NCBI GenBank assembly: GCA_045656345.1
Contig: JAZOQZ010000160.1
Location: 1-39,422, forward strand
Length of the DNA stretch: 39,422 nucleotides
Source of the DNA: SIG452 sp045656345
GTDB taxonomy: Bacteria; Bacillota; Clostridia; UMGS1840
Direction: 5' to 3'
Made by a program: the position numbers and the translations under genes. Numbering within the stretch: the stretch's first letter is position 1; every line of letters starts with the position of its first letter. The notes beneath the pieces were generated by a model, which saw nothing but the letters and a program-made list of their open reading frames with translations, did not search any database and had not been told where the DNA came from. Positions 6,566-13,688 of the stretch are shown piece after piece.

Positions 6566-6891
6566 GCAGATATATTGACTTGGAAGAACTTGAAAGACGG
6601 ATAAAAGAGAATGTCCCGACATCTGGCGATGGCAATACACCTTACGAAGTAGATTTGCTTGATTGGTGTAAAGACGAGTGCATAAGGCAAGGATATGCAA
6701 TGCCCACCGCCGACGTGGTTGAGGTTGTCCGTTGCCGAGATTGTAAATTCGCAACAGAGTATTGCCACGGTGATTTTGAATGCCGATGCCCTCATACACC
6801 ATGGGCGAGTGACGAATATGCTATACCTTGCAAATCAGACGATTATTGCAGTTACGGAGAAAGGAGAGAGGAATGCAAACCAAAGAAGTAA
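6562..6891 (+). CDS. Conserved phage Cys-rich (zinc-binding) hypothetical protein
   Basis: 109 residues. The pattern MSRYIDLEELERRIKEN ... PTADVVEVVRCRDCKF ... CRCPHTP ... DDYCSYGERRE is a very common clostridial prophage family; the paired cysteines (CRDC, CRC, YCSYG) should bind zinc. No function is established. ATGA overlap with the preceding gene; ends 19 bases after the next gene starts. Confidence 0.8.
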   Translation: MSRYIDLEELERRIKENVPTSGDGNTPYEVDLLDWCKDECIRQGYAMPTADVVEVVRCRDCKFATEYCHGDFECRCPHTPWASDEYAIPCKSDDYCSYGERREECKPKK

Positions 6892-7184
6892 ACTCAAAGA
6901 AATTTGATGCGATTATGGCTAAAAATATTCGCTTAAAAGCCTGCCCAAAATGTTTGGTATATGCAGGAGATATAAAAATCCCTATGGGTGTGTTTGGCTA
7001 CTCTAAACGTGCTTATATTGAATGTTGCCATTGTGGATATAAAACCAAGCCGAGAAGCACAGCAACACAGATTTATGATGCCGAAGAAAAGCGATATGGT
7101 GCTCCAACAATAGAAAAATCCTTAATGGGTGCAATATACAGAGCTATTGAAGATTGGAACGAAAGGAGCGAAAATGGAACATAA
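6873..7184 (+). CDS. Lar-like restriction alleviation/zinc-ribbon protein
   Basis: 103 residues from ATG 6873, chosen for its ribosome site AAGGAGAGAG (6861-6870); the frame is open to 6828 without support. IRLKACPKCLVYAG, then IECCHCGYKT, then AIYRAIEDWNERSE at the end follow the Lar layout: a two-CxxC zinc ribbon and a C-terminal A-x-x-x-WN-x-R helix. Lar proteins of Rac and related phages soften type I restriction, but many Lar-like phage proteins are untested, so the role here is inference. It overlaps the next gene by 11 bases. Confidence 0.65.
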   Translation: MQTKEVNSKKFDAIMAKNIRLKACPKCLVYAGDIKIPMGVFGYSKRAYIECCHCGYKTKPRSTATQIYDAEEKRYGAPTIEKSLMGAIYRAIEDWNERSENGT

Positions 7185-7455
7185 CGAATTGAAGCCTTTT
7201 GTAGAGGACGAAATTTATCCCTTGACTATAGTGGCAGACAGATACAGTGGTACATATTCGGGTGGGAAATATCTTGCATTCAACCTTGACTTTGACGAAA
7301 TACCTCAAGAAGCTTTGGGTGACGATGTAACCACTATGGAATTTTGGGATTATTATTCAACAGATTACATAGTTGGAAAAGGTCGCACAGTAAGCGAAGC
7401 GTTATCGGACTTGTATATAAAACTAAAGAACGGGAGAGCAGAAAATGGAACTTAA
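7174..7455 (+). CDS. Conserved phage hypothetical protein
   Basis: 93 residues from ATG 7174 (ribosome site GAAAGGAGCG, 7160-7169). The stretch IYPLTIVADRYSGTYSGGKYLAF is recognisable from many clostridial prophage proteins without known function; the remainder is an acidic alpha/beta sequence (FDEIPQEALGDDVTTMEFWDYY) ending in a helix. No metal or catalytic motif is visible. Overlaps both neighbours by 11 bases. Confidence 0.7.
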   Translation: MEHNELKPFVEDEIYPLTIVADRYSGTYSGGKYLAFNLDFDEIPQEALGDDVTTMEFWDYYSTDYIVGKGRTVSEALSDLYIKLKNGRAENGT

Positions 7456-7927
7456 CAGAGAACAGATTATAAAGGCTATTGAGTATTGCTTTAGTGATAA
7501 ACCTTGTAACAAATGCGAATGGCACGAAAAAGGAAACGGTTGCCTTGGCAAACTCGAACAATCTGCTATCTCACTTATCAAGGAACTCACAGAGGAGAAT
7601 GAAGCAATTTCCGAGCGTTACGCAATACAGGTTGTCACGGCAATTAAACTTGATAAACAGGTGCAAAGGCTCACCGAGGAGAATGAGAGGTTGAGAGCCG
7701 AGAACGAAAAGTATGAAGAAGAACATAAACAATCGTTTTTCAAGTGGAAAAAGCTTGCAGATGAAACGGCTGACCATTATGAAAACCTTTATCAAGATGC
7801 GAAGAAAGCACTTGTAGCCGACACCGTGCGGAAGATGCATTCAATGTTGTGCGAAGGTCGAGTATCAAACGACACCGTTGTAATAGTTGCAAACCAAGTA
7901 GCAAAAGAGATGTTGGAGGTGGATTGA
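7445..7927 (+). CDS. Coiled-coil phage protein with N-terminal Cys motif
   Basis: 160 residues. An N-terminal Cys cluster (CFSDKPCNKCEWHEKGNGC) is followed by a long coiled coil (SLIKELTEENEAISERYAI, VQRLTEENERLRAENEKYEE) and a C-terminal helical region (VADTVRKMHSMLCEGRV). Proteins of this build are frequent in clostridial phage early operons and lack known function. The ribosome site is GGGAGAG (7432-7438). Confidence 0.75.
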   Translation: MELNREQIIKAIEYCFSDKPCNKCEWHEKGNGCLGKLEQSAISLIKELTEENEAISERYAIQVVTAIKLDKQVQRLTEENERLRAENEKYEEEHKQSFFKWKKLADETADHYENLYQDAKKALVADTVRKMHSMLCEGRVSNDTVVIVANQVAKEMLEVD

Positions 7928-7928
7928 T

Positions 7929-8195
7929 ATGACTTTGGACAAAGCAATGGAAATCAAAAACCTTCTGAATGATAGAGATTGCCTAATTTCTCAATTAAGA
8001 AACCTTGCAGGGTGTGAGAGTATTACAGGACACATAAACGATAACGTGAACGGGCTTGGATTTAGATGGGAAAAAGATAGCTTACAAGTTAAATGGTTGC
8101 TAAAAGGACTTAAAGAAGAAATAAGACGTGTTGAGGAAGCCATTTCAAGAATTCAAATAAAAGAAAGTGAAAGTGAGGGTGACGGAATGAAATGA
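7929..8195 (+). CDS. Small helical hypothetical protein, last gene of the early operon
   Basis: 88 residues, helical (KAMEIKNLLNDRDCLISQLRNLAG ... LKEEIRRVEEAISRIQI). No domain recognised. It starts 2 bases after the previous stop, behind GGAGGTGG (7914-7921). After it comes a 150-base gap with repeats, a promoter and a terminator, so it is probably the last rightward early gene before the late operon. Confidence 0.65.
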   Translation: MTLDKAMEIKNLLNDRDCLISQLRNLAGCESITGHINDNVNGLGFRWEKDSLQVKWLLKGLKEEIRRVEEAISRIQIKESESEGDGMK

Positions 8196-8202
8196 TAATA
8201 CT

Positions 8203-8273
8203 TTGACTTATTTGTATATGTTTTGACTTTTTTGTATAACAAATGACTAAATTCAGTTGTTATAATTATAATG
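8203..8273 (+). promoter_or_regulatory. Probable late promoter with 20-bp-spaced repeats
   Basis: TTTGACTTATTTGTATA (8203-8219) and TTTGACTTTTTTGTATA (8223-8239) are 20 bases apart, start to start; a weaker third unit (AATGACT, 8243-8249) follows at exactly the same spacing. Two overlapping TATAAT boxes lie at 8262-8267 and 8268-8273, the second 18 bases after ATGACT (8244-8249), a poor -35. Repeats on one helix face ending at a weak -35 suggest an activator site, the DUF1492 protein being the natural candidate. Confidence 0.6.
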
Positions 8274-8287
8274 TCAAGAAATATCTA

Positions 8288-8320
8288 AACCACCAAAGCA
8301 TATTGCTTGGTGGTTTTTTC
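8288..8320 (+). terminator. Rho-independent terminator just after the late promoter
   Basis: AAACCACCAA (8288-8297) pairs with TTGGTGGTTT (8308-8317), plus GC/GC around a 5-base loop with one bulged A, followed by a T run to 8320. It ends the early operon and also sits about 8-15 bases after the predicted late start site. Confidence 0.85.
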
Positions 8321-8347
8321 ATGCTTAAATAACGAAAGGGGTGTTGC

Positions 8348-8797
8348 ATGATGGCAACAAAGATGACTGCAAAACAAATGCGCTTTTGTGACGAATATCT
8401 TATTGACTTGAATGCAACACAAGCTGCTATTCGGGCCGGGTATTCTGAAAAGAATGCAAGAAATATTGCAAGTGAGAACTTGGCAAAACCCAACATAAAG
8501 GAATACATTGAAGCCCGCATGGCCGAAAAGGAATCTTCCCTTATAGCAAGCCAAGATGAAGTGCTTAAATATCTGACTTCCGTTTTGCGAGGGGAAACAC
8601 AATCAGAAGTGGTTGTTGTTGAAAGCATTGGTGATTTTATGAGTGAAGCCCGCACCATGAAGAAAGCCCCGGATGAAAAAGAGCGCCTAAAGGCTGCAGA
8701 ATTGCTTGGAAAGCGCTATGGGCTTTATAAAGACAAGGTTGATTTTGAAGGTGCAATCCCGGTTGTGATTTCGGGGGCTGATAAGCTTGAAGATTGA
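8348..8797 (+). CDS. terS: Terminase small subunit
   Basis: 149 residues (148 if ATG 8351 is used; AAAGGG at 8336-8341 fits either). MTAKQMRFCDEYLIDLNATQAAIRAGYS and ARNIASENLAKPNIKEYIEARM are the N-terminal helix-turn-helix of the Terminase_2 family, which binds the packaging site on phage DNA; the C-terminal part ends with ERLKAAELLGKRYGLYKDKV, typical of the family. It brings DNA to TerL, whose gene overlaps its end by 11 bases. Packaging site recognition usually lies in or near this gene in SPP1-like phages. Confidence 0.95.
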   Translation: MMATKMTAKQMRFCDEYLIDLNATQAAIRAGYSEKNARNIASENLAKPNIKEYIEARMAEKESSLIASQDEVLKYLTSVLRGETQSEVVVVESIGDFMSEARTMKKAPDEKERLKAAELLGKRYGLYKDKVDFEGAIPVVISGADKLED

Positions 8798-10049
8798 TAA
8801 GCCCGTCATAAACATAAGCCTTCCCAAGATGGTCGGAAAAGGCTATGGCACATTTTGGCGGTTCAAGGGTAGATATAGAGCCGTTAAGGGTTCAAGACGT
8901 TCAAAGAAGTCAAAAACAATGGCTTTGTGGACTATCACAAATATCATGGAATACCCTGAATCCAACATGCTTGTTGTTCGTAAGGTTTTCCGAACATTGA
9001 AGGATTCATGCTTCACGGAACTAAAATGGGCCATTAAGCGCCTAAAGGTTGAAGCATGGTGGGATATAAAAGAAAGCCCATTGGAAATGACCTATAAGCC
9101 CACGGGGCAAAAGATATATTTCCGTGGTTTAGATGACCCACTCAAAATCACATCAATTGCCGTTGAAGTCGGTGCATTGTGTTGGATGTGGATTGAAGAA
9201 GCCTATGAAATCACAAGTGAAGCTGATTTTGACACACTTGCAGAATCAATGCTTGGTGATTTGCCCGAAGGCCTATTCAAACAAATCACATTGACCTTCA
9301 ACCCATGGAATGAAAAAACATGGATAAAGAAGAGATTCTTTGACATTAAGGGTGATGAAAACATCCTTGCAATAACAACCAACTACATGTGCAATGAATG
9401 GCTTTCCCTGGAAGACATAAAAGTCTTTGAGGAAATGAAAGTCAGAAATCCAAGGCGTTATGCGGTTGCGGGCCTTGGTCAATGGGGCATTGTGGATGGC
9501 CTTGTCTATGAGAATTGGCGGGAAGAAGCCTTTGACCATACAGACGAAGAGTGGCAAAAGAAAAACCCCAATTTGGATTCTTCCTTTGGCCTTGACTTTG
9601 GTTATACAAATGACCCTTCCACCCTTTTTTGTGGGCTTCTTGATAAGAAAAACAAGCGCCTATGGGTGTTTGATGAAATGTATAAAAAGGGCCTTTCCAA
9701 TAAACGTATTTCCGAAGAGGTTCAAGGCATGGGATATGGCAAGGAAAGAATCACGGCAGATTCAGCAGAACCCAAATCAATTGATGAGCTTAAAAGCCTT
9801 GGATTGCGAATCAAGGGGGCAATGAAGGGCAAGGATAGCATTCAAAATGGCATTCAGTGGATTCAAGACCTTGAAATCATTGTGCATCCACGTTGTGTGA
9901 ACTTTATCACCGAAATAAGCAACTACACATGGGCCACAGACAAGTTTGGAAACAGGCTGAATGTTCCCATTGATGATTTCAACCATTTGATGGATGCCAT
10001 GCGATATGGCCTTGAACAACATATCACGGGCAACAAGTGGCTTATATAA
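8787..10049 (+). CDS. terL: Terminase large subunit, PBSX family
   Basis: 420 residues, ATP-driven DNA-packaging motor and nuclease. A Walker A-like loop KGSRRSKKSKT (34-44), Walker B with catalytic Glu in CWMWIEEAYE (132-141), coupling motif TLTFNPWN (168-175), and nuclease residues Asp270 in GLDFGYTND and the Asp pair in DDFNHLMDAMRYG near the C-terminus are all visible. The start is TTG 8787 with GGGGG (8773-8777) upstream; the next ATG (8829) would leave only about 20 residues before Walker A, so TTG is preferred. The PBSX/SPP1 type suggests headful packaging, which agrees with the circularly permuted assembly. Confidence 0.95.
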   Translation: MKIDKPVINISLPKMVGKGYGTFWRFKGRYRAVKGSRRSKKSKTMALWTITNIMEYPESNMLVVRKVFRTLKDSCFTELKWAIKRLKVEAWWDIKESPLEMTYKPTGQKIYFRGLDDPLKITSIAVEVGALCWMWIEEAYEITSEADFDTLAESMLGDLPEGLFKQITLTFNPWNEKTWIKKRFFDIKGDENILAITTNYMCNEWLSLEDIKVFEEMKVRNPRRYAVAGLGQWGIVDGLVYENWREEAFDHTDEEWQKKNPNLDSSFGLDFGYTNDPSTLFCGLLDKKNKRLWVFDEMYKKGLSNKRISEEVQGMGYGKERITADSAEPKSIDELKSLGLRIKGAMKGKDSIQNGIQWIQDLEIIVHPRCVNFITEISNYTWATDKFGNRLNVPIDDFNHLMDAMRYGLEQHITGNKWLI

Positions 10050-10060
10050 GCTAATAGCAT

Positions 10061-10086
10061 ACATTCTTTTCGGGTAGAAAGAATGT
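10061..10086 (+). other. Strong hairpin after terL
   Basis: ACATTCTTT (10061-10069) and AAAGAATGT (10078-10086) form a perfect 9-bp stem with an 8-base loop. No T run follows directly; a T7 tract comes later (10129-10135). It is part of a 284-base gene-free stretch between terL and the portal gene (10050-10333) that shows no reading frame of note. Confidence 0.6.
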
Positions 10087-10263
10087 GTGTGTCGGGCATC
10101 TATGCACAGAGCCTGCACACCCCGCTTTTTTTGTGAGATTTTTTGGGGCGGGAATTGTGTTGGGTGTTCTCCTTTACCCGGTGGCGGTTAGTAGTGACAA
10201 GACCGTCCAAAAAGGCACTGGCATTGATGCTTTTTAATTAAATACAATACAATCAATAAACAA

Positions 10264-10294
10264 TGGCCCTTGGACAATTCCGGGGCTTTTTACA
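10264..10294 (+). terminator. Possible terminator before the portal gene
   Basis: GCCC (10266-10269) pairs with GGGC (10283-10286) in an imperfect stem with G-T pairs inside, followed by TTTTTA. With the hairpin at 10061 it makes the terL-portal gap structured. Weak as a terminator; may instead tune expression. Confidence 0.35.
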
Positions 10295-10333
10295 TAGTTA
10301 AAGAGAACCACAGAAAGGAATGGTGAACATGAA

Positions 10334-11848
10334 GTGCATAATATTGTGAAGAAAGAATTGACAGTCACCGACATCAAGCGAATTATAGATGATGACTATG
10401 GGTCAGAAAGAAAAATCAAGGCAAGGGAAGGCCAAAGATACTATGAAGCAGAGCATGACATATTAAATTGCCGCCTTTTCTATTACAATGCTGATGGAAA
10501 GCTTGTTGAAGACCATACAAGAGCTAATATAAAGATTAGCCATCCATTCTTCACAGAGCTTGCAGACCAGCTTGCACCATTCATTCTTTCGTTTGATGAT
10601 AACCCAATCCAAGCTAAAGAAAAGGCAGAGGGGCTGCAAGATTATCTTGACGAATACTTTGATGATGAATTTTGGTCAGAAATTGCCGATTTAATCACGG
10701 GCGCTTATGTCAAGGGTTGGGATTATATCTATGTAACCAAGAACACAGACAACCGCCTGACATTCCAATATGCTGATTCTCTTGGCATTGCAGAGGTAAG
10801 AGCCAAGGACACGGATGCCAATTGTGAGTGCATCATATATTGGTATGTTGACAGAATCGAGAAGGGCCGAAAGGAAATCAAGCGCATTCAGGTGTGGGAT
10901 AAAGACAAGACCACATACTATGTGCAAGAAGGTGATGGGGCTATCATCAAGGATAAAGATGCCCCCGCCAATCCCCGGCCGCACGTTGTCTTCACAGACC
11001 AAAAAACAAATAAAAAGATGGGATATGGCCTTGGTTATATTCCCTTTTTCCGTTTGGATAACTGCAAGAAGAGATATAGCGGCCTAAAGCCCATCAAGCG
11101 CATTATAGATGACTATGACCTTCATGCATGTTCTTTGTCCAACAATCTAAAGGATTTTGACACACCACTTCATGTTGTCACGGGATTCCAAGGCAACAAT
11201 CTTGATGAATTGCAGACCAATTTGAAGACAAAGAAGGTCATTGGCGTTGATGAAGGTGGCGGTGTAGAGGTTAGAACCGTTGACATTCCCTATGAAGCAA
11301 GAAAAACCAAGATGGATATAGACGAGAAAAATATATATCGTTTTGGAATGGGCTTCAACTCTTCACAAGTCGGTGATGGCAACGTCACCAACGTTGTAAT
11401 TCGTTCAAGATACACATTGCTTGAACTAAAGTCAGAGAAGCTTGAAAGGCGTTTGAGAAAGCTCTTGAAGGCCATCATCAAAATTGTTCTTGCAGAGATA
11501 AACCAAGAGAATGAAACGGATTTCACCCTTTCCGACATAATGCCCATCAAATTCCCGCATGGCATCATGACCAATGAAACGGAAAACATTGCAAATGAGA
11601 AGGTGAAGGCCGAAACAGAACAAATCAAGGTCAATACAATCCTTAATATTGCAGCCAATGTGGGTGATGAACAGACCCTTCGTGCGCTTTGTGATGTTAT
11701 GGATTGGGATTTCGATGAATTGCAAAGACAAGTTGAAAAAATGAAGGCTGAAGGCTTACCGGGCGCACAAACCACCTTGGATGGCATTGTTCCCCAAGAG
11801 CCTGAAGAGCCAATTGAAGAACCAATCGAAGAAGAGCCGGAAGAATAA
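10334..11848 (+). CDS. Portal protein, SPP1 gp6 family
   Basis: 504 residues. TDIKRIIDDDYGSERKIKAREGQRYY at the start, ISHPFFTELADQLAPFILSF, YVKGWDYIYVTKN, and YIPFFRLDNCKKRYSGLKPIKRIIDDYDL are typical of SPP1-type portals, which form the dodecameric ring through which DNA enters the capsid. The C-terminus is very acidic (EEPIEEPIEEEPEE). The start is uncertain: GTG 10334 is 13 bases from AAGGAA (10315-10320), while ATG 10329, at ideal spacing, is in another frame and stops after six codons; GTG 10346 is another option. It is followed 14 bases later by the MuF gene. Confidence 0.93.
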   Translation: MHNIVKKELTVTDIKRIIDDDYGSERKIKAREGQRYYEAEHDILNCRLFYYNADGKLVEDHTRANIKISHPFFTELADQLAPFILSFDDNPIQAKEKAEGLQDYLDEYFDDEFWSEIADLITGAYVKGWDYIYVTKNTDNRLTFQYADSLGIAEVRAKDTDANCECIIYWYVDRIEKGRKEIKRIQVWDKDKTTYYVQEGDGAIIKDKDAPANPRPHVVFTDQKTNKKMGYGLGYIPFFRLDNCKKRYSGLKPIKRIIDDYDLHACSLSNNLKDFDTPLHVVTGFQGNNLDELQTNLKTKKVIGVDEGGGVEVRTVDIPYEARKTKMDIDEKNIYRFGMGFNSSQVGDGNVTNVVIRSRYTLLELKSEKLERRLRKLLKAIIKIVLAEINQENETDFTLSDIMPIKFPHGIMTNETENIANEKVKAETEQIKVNTILNIAANVGDEQTLRALCDVMDWDFDELQRQVEKMKAEGLPGAQTTLDGIVPQEPEEPIEEPIEEEPEE

Positions 11849-11862
11849 AGGGGTGATTCCCT

Positions 11863-13395
11863 ATGAATAAAAGGCAAAAGTTGGTGCAGCAAGCCTTTCT
11901 TGATAATGAAGAAGAGGTTTTGAAGCGCCTTGAAAAGATTTATGGCGAATCCCTTTCGGACATTGAGAAGAAGGCCAAAAAGCTGCAAGACGATATTGAA
12001 GAGCTTGACAAGCTTGCAAAGCTTTCAATCAGTGATGAAGAAAGGGAAGTGTTGTTGTCAAGGAAACGGGCCAAGGTATATCAAAAGAAATACCAAGAAG
12101 CCCTAAAAAAGCAAGTGTCCGAAATCCTTGACAAGATGCACACCGAGGAATTCAAGACGGTTTCTGAATATCTTGATAAGTGCTATGAAGAAGGCTTTGT
12201 TGGCACTTTATATGATTTGCAGGGCCAAGGATTGCCCCTTGCATTCCCAATTGACCAAGAAGCAATGGTCAGGGCGGTGCAGCTTGATTCAAAGCTAAGT
12301 AAGGGGCTTTATTCTCGTTTGGGTGAGGATGTTTCAAGGTTGAAAAGGTTGGTTGCTTCTGATATATCAAGGGGCATTTCAACGGGCATGACCTTCAAGC
12401 AGATTGCGGGCCAATTAAAAGCCAAGACCAATATAGGATATAATAATGCGGTGAGAATCGCACGAACCGAAGGGCATAGGCTTCAATGCCAAGCAGGCAT
12501 GGATGCTTGCTATAAGGCAAAGGAAATGGGCGCAGACGTTGTGAAGCAATGGGATTCAACCCTTGATGCAAGAACCCGTGAAAGTCATGTGGCTGTTGAT
12601 GGTCAAATAAGGGAAATTGACAAGCCTTTTTCCAATGGTCTTATGTTCCCCGGTGACCCTTCTGGTGGTGCTGCCGAGGTTGTTAATTGCCGTTGTGCAT
12701 TGCTTCAAAGGTCAAGAAAAGCGCTTGATGAACCTTTCACAAAAATGAACAATATCACCAAGCAACTTGAAACCTTTGAAAGCCAAGAAGAATATGACGA
12801 ATTTAAGAAGGCATTCTTTTCAAAAGAAAACAAGCAATACATGGGATATGTAGGGCAGATGCAAGACAAGTATGGCACAAAGGACTTTGCCAAAGTGCTT
12901 GATAAAATGTCGGACAAGGAATACAACCATTATTCAAAGCTGCTTGACAATAACCCCATTTATAGAAAGAAAAGAACGGATGAAGGAATATTCACCACAC
13001 TTAATGCGACAAAGATTGATTCTGTGCGCCCCAAATCAATAGTGGGTGAAATGAACAAATCCAAAACAGGAAAAGAACTTCTTGAATATCTTGAAAAAGA
13101 AAATGTTCCTGTTCGGTTGTACTATGGAGCAGAACATCCCAAAGGTGTCAGTGGTCAATATGACCCATTTGATGATGAAATATTGGTCTTTTGTGATGTC
13201 ACCAAAACAACAAAGGAAACGGCGCTTGCAGTAATTCATGAAGCAACACACAGAAAATTGGGTGCTAAGGGCAATTTTGCCGAAGAAGTGGAATGCTACA
13301 AGGCTGAAGTTTTACATCAAAAAGGGCACTTGACAAATTCTGACATTCATGATATAATTAAATACGTGAAAGAAAATTATCCTTATTTAAGGTGA
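11863..13395 (+). CDS. MuF-type minor head protein with C-terminal HExxH zincin-like domain
   Basis: 510 residues. Residues 1-150 are helical and charged, the MuF domain (about 150-285) shows RIARTEGHRLQCQAGMDA, KQWDSTLDARTRESHVAVDG and VVNCRCALLQ, as in SPP1 gp7. Beyond the usual end, a linker (KMSDKEYNHYSKLLDNNPIY) leads to about 140 extra residues containing VIHEATHRKLG: His459-Glu460-x-x-His463, the zinc-metallopeptidase motif, with Glu477 or Glu482 as possible third ligand. MuF proteins with C-terminal toxin domains are a known class of phage polymorphic toxins, delivered with the particle. The added domain is more AT-rich in style than the MuF part. Toxicity is inference; it could instead cut a phage or host protein. 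Confidence 0.85.
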   Translation: MNKRQKLVQQAFLDNEEEVLKRLEKIYGESLSDIEKKAKKLQDDIEELDKLAKLSISDEEREVLLSRKRAKVYQKKYQEALKKQVSEILDKMHTEEFKTVSEYLDKCYEEGFVGTLYDLQGQGLPLAFPIDQEAMVRAVQLDSKLSKGLYSRLGEDVSRLKRLVASDISRGISTGMTFKQIAGQLKAKTNIGYNNAVRIARTEGHRLQCQAGMDACYKAKEMGADVVKQWDSTLDARTRESHVAVDGQIREIDKPFSNGLMFPGDPSGGAAEVVNCRCALLQRSRKALDEPFTKMNNITKQLETFESQEEYDEFKKAFFSKENKQYMGYVGQMQDKYGTKDFAKVLDKMSDKEYNHYSKLLDNNPIYRKKRTDEGIFTTLNATKIDSVRPKSIVGEMNKSKTGKELLEYLEKENVPVRLYYGAEHPKGVSGQYDPFDDEILVFCDVTKTTKETALAVIHEATHRKLGAKGNFAEEVECYKAEVLHQKGHLTNSDIHDIIKYVKENYPYLR

Positions 13396-13400
13396 CAATC

Positions 13401-13583
13401 ATGAAAACAAATACATCAATCAGAATTGAAAAAATGCGAAATGGCGAAAAAATAAAATGTCCTAAATGTGATAAAGGTTTTATTTCAGCTATTGGTGACC
13501 CCAAGACCACCAATGTTTTTAGGTGTGATGCTTGTCAAACAGGCATGACATTGACTATCCCATATATTAAAACACATAAATAA
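13401..13583 (+). CDS. 60-residue zinc-ribbon protein, possible immunity partner of the MuF-zincin
   Basis: Starts at ATG 13401, 5 bases after the MuF stop, with AAGGTG (13388-13393) upstream; a GTG at 13392 in frame is less likely. Sequence shows IKCPKCDKGFIS and FRCDACQTGM, two CxxC knuckles 20-odd residues apart, a classic zinc ribbon. A terminator follows immediately, so it is cotranscribed with the MuF gene. Immunity genes usually sit directly behind MuF toxins, so this is a candidate, but many phages also carry unrelated zinc-ribbon genes. Confidence 0.6.
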   Translation: MKTNTSIRIEKMRNGEKIKCPKCDKGFISAIGDPKTTNVFRCDACQTGMTLTIPYIKTHK

Positions 13584-13617
13584 AAAGCACTTTGCTTCAA
13601 TGGCAGGGTGCTTTTTT
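13582..13617 (+). terminator. Terminator after the MuF operon
   Basis: AAAAAGCAC (13582-13590) pairs with GTGCTTTTT (13608-13616): 9-bp stem, 17-base loop, T6 run. The stem begins inside the stop codon of the zinc-ribbon gene. The A/T ends let it work on both strands. Confidence 0.8.
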
Positions 13618-13629
13618 CATGCAAATTTT

Positions 13630-13659
13630 AAAGGGCTGACCGAAAATCAGTCCTTTTTC
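13630..13659 (+). terminator. Second tandem terminator
   Basis: AAAGGGCTGA (13630-13639) pairs with TCAGTCCTTT (13647-13656) (10 bp, one G-U), then TT. Two terminators in a row isolate the head genes from the following fibre gene. Confidence 0.7.
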
Positions 13660-13688
13660 TATGCCAAATATATAGAAAGGTAAAAAAC

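Noticed and set aside
11290..11988. 232-residue frame opposite portal and MuF genes
   Set aside because: Antisense shadow; crosses the boundary of two well-supported genes and has no start site.
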